A stretch of DNA of 13,960 nt. Source: CAYXRK01 sp964467615. Its GTDB lineage: Bacteria > Hydrogenedentota > Hydrogenedentia > Hydrogenedentales > GCA-2746185. Below the pieces are notes generated by a model. That model had not been told where the DNA came from. It saw nothing but the letters and a program-made list of their open reading frames with translations, and did not search any database. The position numbers and the translations under genes are program-made. The stretch's first letter is position 1; each line of letters begins with the position of its first letter. Positions 8,082 to 13,960 of the stretch are shown one piece after another. The stretch spans positions 1 to 13,960 of the forward strand of contig CAYXRK010000125.1 in NCBI GenBank assembly GCA_964467615.1, read 5' to 3'.

Positions 8082-9077
8082 GTGAAGTCCGGCGAAGGCA
8101 ACTACCGATTGCTCATGACGGTCGGCGGCATGGGGGTCATTCTGTTGCTCCTCGTTGCGTGGGGTTTGCGGCAGACATCTCGGCCCAGCGAAGCCCAGCG
8201 CGTCGTCGTCACTGGGCGCGATTCGCGGTTTTCCGGAGATCGCGCGTACCAAGACCTCGGCGAGATCGTTGCCATCGGCCCCCGTGTCGCAGGAACGGAA
8301 GCGGCAAAAAAAACCCGCAAGTGGATTCAGCGCAAGTTCCAACAGGTTAAGGTGCCCATCGAGGAGCAACGCTTCGAGGCCGACACCCCGCTCGGGAAAC
8401 GCTCAATGGTCAACCTCATCGGCAAAGTGAAGGGTACAAAATCCGGAATCATCCTCCTTAGCAATCACTATGACACGAAGTTCTTCCCCGACTTCGAATT
8501 CGTCGGCGCGAATGACGGGGGCTCGACCACCGCCTGGATGACCGAAATGGCCCGCGCCCTCGGTCCAACGCGCGAAGGCTATTCGGTATGGCTGGTTTTC
8601 TTCGATGGCGAAGAAGCCTTCAAAGAATGGTCCGACACCGACAGCCTTTACGGCAGCCGCGCCCTCGCTGAAATGCTCGACAAGGAAAATGCCATCGGGG
8701 AAATCAAAGCGTTGATAAACGTCGATATGATAGGCGATTGCTATCTCGGCATTTTCGACGACGCTGATGCACCGGTCTGGCTAAAGCAAATCGTCTGGGA
8801 CCGCGCCGATCGAATGGGTTACGGTCAGCACTTCCTCCGGTTCTCGCAAGACTTGCTCGATGACCACATGCCATTTCGTAAACGCGGCGTCCCCGCACTG
8901 AACCTCATCGACTACCGATACGGCGGATCCGCAGTCGACCACCAACAAAACTGGCACACCCCGAACGACACTATTGAAAAGGTCTGCCCTGATAGCTTGA
9001 AAATGATGGGAGACCTGCTCTACCACGCTCTGCTCGACATCGATGAGAAGGCGTCACAGTCTCAATGGACGCCGTAG
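8082..9077 (+). CDS. M28-family, glutaminyl-peptide cyclotransferase-like protein
   Basis: A 331-residue protein with one N-terminal membrane helix (about 11-29), then a zinc-dependent M28 domain presumably facing the periplasm. Likely zinc and catalytic residues are His129/Asp131 (NHYDTK), Asp145 (ANDGGS), Glu177-Glu178 (FFDGEEAF), Asp215 (NVDMIGD) and His292 (WHTPNDT). Several features match animal-type (type II) glutaminyl cyclases more than ordinary aminopeptidases. These are FFDGEEAF followed by Trp183 and DSLYGSR (188-193), DDHMPFRKRGVP (260-271), and Trp291 before the zinc His. Those enzymes turn N-terminal Gln into pyroglutamate; an aminopeptidase remains possible. The start is GTG at 8082, chosen for its ribosome site; the longer open frame from 7932 would overlap yggS and the promoters. 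The gene overlaps the downstream kinase by 13 bases. Confidence 0.9.
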   Translation: MKSGEGNYRLLMTVGGMGVILLLLVAWGLRQTSRPSEAQRVVVTGRDSRFSGDRAYQDLGEIVAIGPRVAGTEAAKKTRKWIQRKFQQVKVPIEEQRFEADTPLGKRSMVNLIGKVKGTKSGIILLSNHYDTKFFPDFEFVGANDGGSTTAWMTEMARALGPTREGYSVWLVFFDGEEAFKEWSDTDSLYGSRALAEMLDKENAIGEIKALINVDMIGDCYLGIFDDADAPVWLKQIVWDRADRMGYGQHFLRFSQDLLDDHMPFRKRGVPALNLIDYRYGGSAVDHQQNWHTPNDTIEKVCPDSLKMMGDLLYHALLDIDEKASQSQWTP

Positions 9078-10324
9078 TCCAACGCCAAACCGCCTGGCTA
9101 ACCGACGTCACATCCGACGAGATGCGCCGCATCGTCGACGCCCTCTACCGGGTCCACCGCCTCGTCTCCGACATTACCGACCTCGACGCCCTCCTCGAAA
9201 ACATCATGGAAGAGAGTAAAGGCATCGCCATGGCCGAGGCGTGCAGCTTGCTTCTCTACGACGAGTCGAAAGACGACCTCTACTTTCACGTCGCCCTCGG
9301 CGAATCGGGTGATCAACAAGCCCTCAAGAGCCTCGTCCGGCTCAAACTCGGCGAGGGAATTGCCGGCCTCTGCGCCGCCAAACGCGAATCCGTGAACGTC
9401 GCCGACGTCGCGTCGGACGAGCGCGTATTCCGCGAGGCGGACAAAACAACCCGTTTCGTGTCGCGCAATATGTTGGCCGTACCCTTGGTCGATCGCGACC
9501 GCCTCATCGGCGTCATCGAAGTTCTAAACAAGAAGGAGGACAACGTATTCACCGACGTCGACCGTCGTATCATGGAGGTCTTCGCCTCGCTCGTCGCCAG
9601 CGTCCTCACCAATGCCCGATTGATTGAACAAAACATCCAATCCGAGCGCCTCGCCGCCCTTGGCCAGGCTGTCGCCGGCCTCTCTCACTACTGCAAGAAC
9701 GTCCTCACCGGCGTCTCCGGAAGCGTCGAACTCATCGATCAGGGAATCGCGCGAGGGGACCAGAATGTCCTTCTGAAAGGCTGGTCCGTACTGAAGCGAA
9801 GTGTCGGCCGGATCTCGAACGTCGTTGAAGACATGCTCGCCTACTCCAAACCCCGCGTCCCGCTTCGCTCGCCTTGCAACGTCGCCGAACTGTTCGAAGA
9901 CATCAGTTCCTCCATGCAAGACGCCGCGAAAGTCCGGGGTATCATCCTCGAGCAAGACTGCTCAGCCATTAAACAACCCGTCATCCTCGACCCGCGCGGC
10001 GCCTACCGCTGCCTGATGAATCTTGTCTCGAACGCAATCGACGCCGCCCCCCGTGAAACCGGACACATCATCATGCGCGCGTACCTGGACGAGTTCGGCG
10101 CCGTTGTATTTGAAGTCCGAGACAACGGTCCCGGCGTGCCCGAGGAATTGCTCGACAGGATTTTCGACCCCTTCTATTCCACCAAAGGTTCCGGCGGCAC
10201 CGGCATTGGCCTGGCCGTCACAAAAAAACTCGTCCTCGAACACGGCGGCCAGGTCCTCATCGATCGTGGCCCCGAAGGCGGCGCGCGCTTCCGCCTCGCA
10301 TTTCCGCAATCGCTGCCCCGGTAA
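9065..10324 (+). CDS. GAF-domain sensor histidine kinase, cytoplasmic
   Basis: A 419-residue kinase with no membrane helix. A GAF sensor domain spans about 38-188 (LGEGIAGLCAAKRESV, AVPLVDRDRLIGVIEVLN). A dimerisation/phosphoacceptor region runs about 195-265 with His208 in GLSHYCKNVLTG, and a C-terminal GHKL ATPase domain fills about 305-417. ATPase boxes: N-box NLVSNAIDAA (319-328, Asn323), G1 DNGPGV (353-358), F-box FDPFYSTK, G2 GGTGIGLA (377-384). All boxes are intact, so it should be active. The H-box is atypical (HYCKN rather than HExxN), a form I associate with planctomycete-like kinases. No response regulator is encoded in the window, so it is an orphan; signal and target are unknown. 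The ATG lies inside the 3' end of the M28 gene (13-base overlap), indicating coupled expression. Confidence 0.95.
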   Translation: MDAVVQRQTAWLTDVTSDEMRRIVDALYRVHRLVSDITDLDALLENIMEESKGIAMAEACSLLLYDESKDDLYFHVALGESGDQQALKSLVRLKLGEGIAGLCAAKRESVNVADVASDERVFREADKTTRFVSRNMLAVPLVDRDRLIGVIEVLNKKEDNVFTDVDRRIMEVFASLVASVLTNARLIEQNIQSERLAALGQAVAGLSHYCKNVLTGVSGSVELIDQGIARGDQNVLLKGWSVLKRSVGRISNVVEDMLAYSKPRVPLRSPCNVAELFEDISSSMQDAAKVRGIILEQDCSAIKQPVILDPRGAYRCLMNLVSNAIDAAPRETGHIIMRAYLDEFGAVVFEVRDNGPGVPEELLDRIFDPFYSTKGSGGTGIGLAVTKKLVLEHGGQVLIDRGPEGGARFRLAFPQSLPR

Positions 10325-10621
10325 ATGGCGATGTCCAAACCCAAACGAAAATTCGATTCCGTCGGCTGGGGCTTTTGGCTCATCGTTTTCTTCGTTGCTC
10401 TCGGCCCATGTATCTACGGCCTTCTGCAGATCGGCGACGACGGCGTCGAACCTATCGTACTCGTTACGTTCGGCACGTTGGCCGGCGCCGTTGTCGCCGG
10501 ACTACTTTCGTGGGTCGTCAACCTCCTGCTCCAGGCGAGGGCCGGACGATTCCAAAGGCGCAGAGAACATGTCCGCAAAAAAAACGCAAGCTTACGTGAA
10601 TCTAGGTCAACCAACGACTGA
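10325..10621 (+). CDS. Small two-helix membrane protein, unknown function
   Basis: A 98-residue protein whose ATG directly follows the kinase stop (TAAATG). A second in-frame ATG two codons later is also possible. It has a basic N-terminus (KPKRK), a first hydrophobic helix at about 14-36, a short acidic turn (GDDGVE), a second helix at about 44-69, and a strongly basic tail (RFQRRREHVRKK). By the positive-inside rule both ends should face the cytoplasm. I do not recognise the family. Its position between a soluble kinase and a TPR membrane protein, with a 53-base overlap into the latter, makes a role in the same complex possible but unproven. It could also be a membrane tether for the helix-free kinase. 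Confidence 0.7.
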   Translation: MAMSKPKRKFDSVGWGFWLIVFFVALGPCIYGLLQIGDDGVEPIVLVTFGTLAGAVVAGLLSWVVNLLLQARAGRFQRRREHVRKKNASLRESRSTND

Positions 10622-12122
10622 AACTCTAGCAATGGCTGACGTTTGGGAATTACAACAATGGGTCGAAGGTCATCCCGATCGGTTTGACCAACGCTGGCGT
10701 CTCGCCAAAAAACTGTTTCTCGCCTGGGAATACCGCCTCGCCCTCGAACACCTGCTCGTGCTAAAGAACGAGTGGGATCGCCGTCCCAACGTCGTTCGTT
10801 ATCTCGCTGCTACGTACTACCGGCTCGGCCGATACGAGGAAGCAATCGAGGAATTGCGCGCCGCCACACAATCCTGGCCCGGGGAAATCGGACTTCACGA
10901 ACAGCTAGCACGTGCTCTGGAAGCAAGCGGCGACAAAACCGGCGCCGCGAGCGAGTGGGAGAAGGTGTCCGGATTGAATCCCGATCACGCCTTCGCCACA
11001 CGGGCGATGACACTGCTCCGAGATCACCGACCCGCCGAGAAACGGAAAGCGGGCCCCGCTAGGCCCCGCGCTTCCGCGCCCTCGCAGTCCACCTTCGAGG
11101 ACGACAGGGCCTGTCCCTCCTGTGGCGCGAAAAACGGGTCCGAGTTCGAACGGTGTTGGCAATGCCACGCCCTGCTTCGCGCTGCCGCCAGAGCGGCTGA
11201 CCAACGGGAAGAGACGCGGCCTTCCGCCGCGTTTCGTCCCGCTGCGCGCAGCGGCGCCGACCTCTGGCCCATGTTCCTCGGGTTCACCATCGTCGCGTGC
11301 TTAAGCGCCGGTCTTTATTTCACCCTTCGCACGTATGTCGGCGGCTTGCCCGCCAAGCCAGAACCAGCTTCGTCGCTGCACACGTTTCTGGACTACAAGC
11401 TGAACTCGACGCGGTTAATCATCGGACTCGTCCTTCTGATTGCCTGGCCCGTCTGTCTCCACCTCGCAGCCCGCCTGGCCAACATCGACCGATACGACGG
11501 TGTCCGGCTCACGGTGATAGGTATCACTCTCGCGACGCTTGTCTTCGCTTCCTCCTGGCTCATACTTGCGGCGCCGGCGTTAGTCATCGCGGCCCCAATT
11601 CTTGCGTCATTCCTGCTCGTGTTTTTTGCAGCGGAACTCAAATATCTCCAAGCATTGCGCCTGTGGGCGCTGCAAGGTGCTCTCGCCACGCTCGTTCTGG
11701 TCACAGCCTTCACCGCGATTCACAGTTTCGATTTCGTTCGCGATTTCCCATTCCTGCTCTCGCGCTTGGCCACCCGCGCGCTCGCACCAACGTTCGAACA
11801 ATCCGGCGTCACGCCCGTCGATTGGGTCATCGAATGGGTGCCTTCCGAGTCCGACTGGCTGGATCGCGTGGCGAATACCGCGCTCATCACTGTCGAACCC
11901 GGCGCTCATCAAGATAGAATATTCGTCGAAATCACGGGAGTCGACAAGAAGACCCTGGAGTTTCGCGAAGTGAACGGGGCGATATTCACGTTCGATTTCG
12001 AGAAGGTCCGCCCCGGCCAGCCATTCCACTTGTTGGTCTCAGGAAAAGAGGCCATACCCGTTCGGGTAAAAGTCGAATCGGTATTCACGACGCGGACTAG
12101 CGGAAGCCTACCGTCCGAGTAG
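10569..12122 (+). CDS. TPR, zinc-ribbon and multi-helix membrane protein, unknown function
   Basis: A 517-residue protein of unusual architecture. TPR-like helices fill about 20-150 (LAATYYRLGRYEEAIEELRA is the clearest repeat). A four-cysteine ribbon follows, C182xxC185 and C196xxC199, likely binding zinc. A low-complexity Arg/Ala linker comes next, then hydrophobic segments at about 233-253, 281-305, 313-360 (probably two helices) and 365-388. The C-terminal region (390-517) is beta-rich, soluble and unrecognised. The start is ATG at 10569, 53 bases inside the preceding gene; ATG at 10632 is an alternative that would avoid the overlap but has no ribosome site. The frame is open upstream to 10023, but that part lies inside the kinase gene. 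It may be a scaffold linking cytoplasmic partners to the membrane; that is inference only. Confidence 0.85.
   Translation: MSAKKTQAYVNLGQPTTETLAMADVWELQQWVEGHPDRFDQRWRLAKKLFLAWEYRLALEHLLVLKNEWDRRPNVVRYLAATYYRLGRYEEAIEELRAATQSWPGEIGLHEQLARALEASGDKTGAASEWEKVSGLNPDHAFATRAMTLLRDHRPAEKRKAGPARPRASAPSQSTFEDDRACPSCGAKNGSEFERCWQCHALLRAAARAADQREETRPSAAFRPAARSGADLWPMFLGFTIVACLSAGLYFTLRTYVGGLPAKPEPASSLHTFLDYKLNSTRLIIGLVLLIAWPVCLHLAARLANIDRYDGVRLTVIGITLATLVFASSWLILAAPALVIAAPILASFLLVFFAAELKYLQALRLWALQGALATLVLVTAFTAIHSFDFVRDFPFLLSRLATRALAPTFEQSGVTPVDWVIEWVPSESDWLDRVANTALITVEPGAHQDRIFVEITGVDKKTLEFREVNGAIFTFDFEKVRPGQPFHLLVSGKEAIPVRVKVESVFTTRTSGSLPSE
10577..10584 (+). repeat. A8 homopolymer in the gene overlap
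   Basis: Eight consecutive A bases four codons into the TPR/zinc-ribbon gene (codons GCA AAA AAA ACG) and near the 3' end of the small membrane gene (Lys85-Lys86-Asn87). In this GC-rich sequence such runs are rare. In the small gene's frame it also reads A-AAA-AAC, a classic slippery heptamer. Confidence 0.9.
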
Positions 12123-13850
12123 CCCCGAAGTCGCGGCCTCACCGAACCAACGCGCTGCCGCACGCCGATTGTTCGGCAAATCTTTCTGGGGTGACAGCGC
12201 GAGCAGCCGTTCCCACGCGTATTCGTTGTATGGCCAGCGCCAAACGCAACCCTTCCAATGCATGTATGCGGTTTCCGAATCACCGAGTTCCTCGTACGCC
12301 GCCCCCAGCCACTGGTGTATGTCCCCCGTATCCATCCCGTAGGACGCCAATGCGAATTGATGAAACGCCTCATTGAAACGTTGCAGCGCGAACAGCTGCA
12401 CGCCGTATTCCTCCCGCGCGTAGGGCTTCGGCCACGGATACTCGGCCGCGCGCTTATACGATTCGAGCGCCGGCTGCTCCGTCGCATTCTCGAGCCGTGC
12501 CTGCTGTATCAAATAGTCCGGCCATACCAGGGCCCAGATTACAAACACCGTGGCCCCCACGGTCGCCGCAGCCAACAGCGCTGCATCCAATGCGGTGTCC
12601 TTCTTCGACGATATCGACTGCACCGCCACGCCGCTCGGCCTCGCCAGCAAGGCGGCGGCCAACACCAATCCCGCCATTACGTGCGGCGGACTTCCGAACG
12701 TCGGATACATCGCCGCAAAAATTGCAACAGCGCAAAGGCCGCCCCATTCCGGCCGATCGCACCGCTTTACTAACACCCACGCCATCCAGAACAAGCATGC
12801 GATACCAACGACGCCATACTCCGCGAATACCTCAATGGGATCGCTGTGCGCATTCATCGTTTGCAGGTTGCTAAACAGGTACGACTCCCCGCCGGCGACT
12901 TGCAGCACGTCCCCCTGATATTCCGGACTCGCGAACTGATAATTTCCGGGACCCACCCCCAAGACCCAATGATCGCCAATCATTCGCCCAGCCGCCGCCC
13001 AATACCACGCCCGTGAGCGCCCCCCGATATCTTCCGAAGTGAACGTCTTGCCCACGCGATCCGTAGTGTATTCTGGAAAAGCGATGCACAACGCGAAGCC
13101 GGCCGCCGCCGCGAAGCCGCCCAACGCCGCCGCTCGCCGCCAATTCACCGCCGCATACGGCATCGCGATGACAGTCGCGATCGTACCAGCCAGCCAGGCG
13201 CTCCGCGAACCGGCAAGCACCCAAGCCGGAACAATTAGGGCCAGACAAGCGACATCCAGCGGGCGCACTCGCCGCAGCGACAGGATACCGTGCATGCTCA
13301 ACGGCACGCCGATCGCCACGAACCCGCCGAACAATCCCTGGTTACCGAGGACCCCGTACATCGGCTGGTTGAACCCTTCAACGCGCGGGAACAACGGCTC
13401 CGCCAAACCTCCAAGCTGCACCAGCCCCAAGCCTGAAACGATAGCGGCAGACAACTTGATCGCGTCGCACACTCGTTCCGCCCGGCGTCCGTCCCCAATC
13501 GTGGCGAACGCGGACGCCGCGAACACGAGATACAGGAGACCCGCGACGAAGGCTTCAATCGCGAAATGCACGACCCCCGCCTGTGCTCCAACGACATGCA
13601 CGGACACGCCCCAAACCAGCGCTATCCACAATGGCGCAAACGCGCGTATTCCTTCACGCGGAAATCGGCGCTCGAACACGAAAGTAAGGGCGAGGATAGA
13701 GCAGCCAATCGAAAACACGGCCCACTTCACCAGAAGAAACGAAGTGAGCTGAAAGCTATACGCGAGCGATACGAGCGGCACAAGGGCCAGAAGGATCCAA
13801 AATCGAAACCGCAGTAGCGGGGCTGCGATTCGATTTGGCCCGACAGGCAC
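12108..13850 (-). CDS. O-antigen ligase family membrane protein with TPR-like C-terminus
   Basis: A 580-residue polytopic inner-membrane protein of the Wzy/WaaL (O-antigen ligase/polymerase) superfamily. These proteins polymerise or transfer lipid-linked glycans on the periplasmic face, and some act as glycosyltransferases on proteins. About ten or more hydrophobic segments cover residues 15-405. A large loop at about 258-345 holds the conserved region ending AHSDPIEVFAEYGVVG, with His335 in the position of the family's conserved His; Arg216 in AGSRSAWLAG matches the conserved Arg. A further helix at about 420-443 precedes a soluble TPR-like tail (about 460-580: YGVQLFALQRFNEAF, LGAAYEELGDSETAY). 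The GTG start at 13850 has a good ribosome site and a stop (TGA at 13880-13878) just upstream. No glycosyltransferases lie nearby, so the glycan is unknown. The 3' end overlaps the opposing TPR gene by 15 bases. Confidence 0.92.
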   Translation of the reverse strand: MPVGPNRIAAPLLRFRFWILLALVPLVSLAYSFQLTSFLLVKWAVFSIGCSILALTFVFERRFPREGIRAFAPLWIALVWGVSVHVVGAQAGVVHFAIEAFVAGLLYLVFAASAFATIGDGRRAERVCDAIKLSAAIVSGLGLVQLGGLAEPLFPRVEGFNQPMYGVLGNQGLFGGFVAIGVPLSMHGILSLRRVRPLDVACLALIVPAWVLAGSRSAWLAGTIATVIAMPYAAVNWRRAAALGGFAAAAGFALCIAFPEYTTDRVGKTFTSEDIGGRSRAWYWAAAGRMIGDHWVLGVGPGNYQFASPEYQGDVLQVAGGESYLFSNLQTMNAHSDPIEVFAEYGVVGIACLFWMAWVLVKRCDRPEWGGLCAVAIFAAMYPTFGSPPHVMAGLVLAAALLARPSGVAVQSISSKKDTALDAALLAAATVGATVFVIWALVWPDYLIQQARLENATEQPALESYKRAAEYPWPKPYAREEYGVQLFALQRFNEAFHQFALASYGMDTGDIHQWLGAAYEELGDSETAYMHWKGCVWRWPYNEYAWERLLALSPQKDLPNNRRAAARWFGEAATSGLLGR

Positions 13851-13854
13851 GAGA

Positions 13855-13866
13855 CTCCTACTCCTT
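13855..13866 (-). promoter_or_regulatory. Double Shine-Dalgarno for the O-antigen ligase gene
   Basis: On the minus strand AAGGAG (13866-13861) lies 10 bases, and AGGAG (13859-13855) 4 bases, before the GTG at 13850. They support that non-ATG start and are much stronger than other ribosome sites in the window. Confidence 0.7.
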
Positions 13867-13911
13867 AACGCTCTTCGTCATTCCCGCGCTTAGGAATCGC
13901 GTCAGAATAAG

Positions 13912-13940
13912 TTGATTATATTTGTGACTTCCTGTATAGT
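13912..13940 (+). promoter_or_regulatory. Strong sigma70-type promoter directed out of the window
   Basis: TTGATT (13912-13917), a 17-base spacer, then TATAGT (13935-13940). Transcription should start about seven bases on, at or next to the ATG at 13947, which implies a leaderless or nearly leaderless message. Confidence 0.65.
13915..13920 (-). promoter_or_regulatory. Candidate -10 element for the O-antigen ligase gene
   Basis: Minus-strand TATAAT (13920-13915) would give a leader of about 58 bases before the GTG at 13850. The expected -35 (13943-13938, CGCACT) is poor. The hexamer overlaps the -35 of the opposite promoter, so the two would compete. Confidence 0.3.
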
Positions 13941-13946
13941 GCGGTC

Positions 13947-13960
13947 ATGCAGGACACAGC
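13947..13960 (+). CDS. Possible start of a divergent gene, cut by window end
   Basis: ATG at 13947 begins MQDTA and then leaves the window. It lies where the promoter at 13912-13940 should start transcription, and no ribosome site precedes it. A stop (TAA at 13908) closes the frame upstream and no earlier ATG or GTG exists. The product cannot be judged from five codons; the true start could also lie beyond the window. Confidence 0.3.

Noticed and set aside
7956..8369. Upstream extension of the yggS frame to a start at 8369
   Set aside because: The added 138 residues have no YggS similarity, run antisense through the M28 gene and cross the promoter region. The ATG at 7955 gives the normal family length.
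10023..10568. N-terminal extension of the TPR/zinc-ribbon frame inside the kinase gene
   Set aside because: The extension is Ser/Pro/Arg-rich and lies in another frame of the kinase ATPase domain, so it is a shadow. The TPR region begins only after 10569.
13039..13752. Plus-strand open frame (237 codons) antisense to the O-antigen ligase gene
   Set aside because: The Ala/Thr/Pro/Arg-rich sequence has no domain signal and no ribosome site, and it mirrors the codon bias of the real minus-strand gene.
1..13960. Mobile element, CRISPR, toxin-antitoxin or phage-defence cassette
   Set aside because: I saw no transposase, integrase, terminal inverted repeats, regularly spaced repeats, or small toxin-antitoxin pair. 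Every sizeable stretch is explained by the genes listed.

Overview
The window is 13,960 bases of gene-dense, GC-rich (about 60% by eye) bacterial chromosome. No transposase, integrase, CRISPR array, rRNA or tRNA gene was seen. The O-antigen-ligase-type protein suggests a Gram-negative envelope. GC-rich C-ending codons, few clear Shine-Dalgarno sites and an HxxKN-type kinase H-box fit an under-sampled environmental lineage, perhaps a Hydrogenedentota- or planctomycete-like group. That placement is a weak inference, because nothing here is taxonomically diagnostic.

Layout. (1) Bases 1-3862, plus strand: the 3' part of a transglutaminase-like protein gene, an ABC ATPase and a large ABC-2-like permease, joined by an ATGA overlap and a 2-base gap, so one transcription unit. 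(2) Bases 3875-7955, minus strand: yggS-pheS-pheT, an operon with 4- and 3-base gaps. It encodes a PLP-binding homeostasis protein and both subunits of phenylalanyl-tRNA synthetase, and is read from a good sigma70-type promoter at 7996-8024. (3) Bases 8082-12122, plus strand: four overlapping or abutting genes. They encode a membrane-anchored M28 protein that resembles animal-type glutaminyl cyclases, a soluble GAF-domain histidine kinase, a small two-helix membrane protein, and a TPR/zinc-ribbon/multi-helix membrane protein. (4) Bases 12108-13850, minus strand: an O-antigen-ligase-family membrane protein with a C-terminal TPR-like tail, converging on and overlapping unit 3 by 15 bases. (5) Bases 13851-13960: a divergent intergenic region with a strong plus-strand promoter whose expected start point falls on an ATG at the window edge.

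No gene-free stretch exceeds 300 bases. The only non-coding gaps over 100 bases are 7956-8081 and 13851-13960, and both carry promoter-like sequence. The first also holds a near-symmetric -10 element shared by both strands and two inverted repeats. No convincing intrinsic terminator was found.

How the genes fit together: units 1, 3 and 4 concern the cell envelope (export, periplasmic or extracytoplasmic protein modification, surface polysaccharide), while unit 2 is housekeeping translation and cofactor control. The most distinctive content is unit 3. There a putative glutaminyl cyclase is translationally linked to an orphan kinase and two uncharacterised membrane proteins. I found no clear evidence of a wholly new defence or mobile system.
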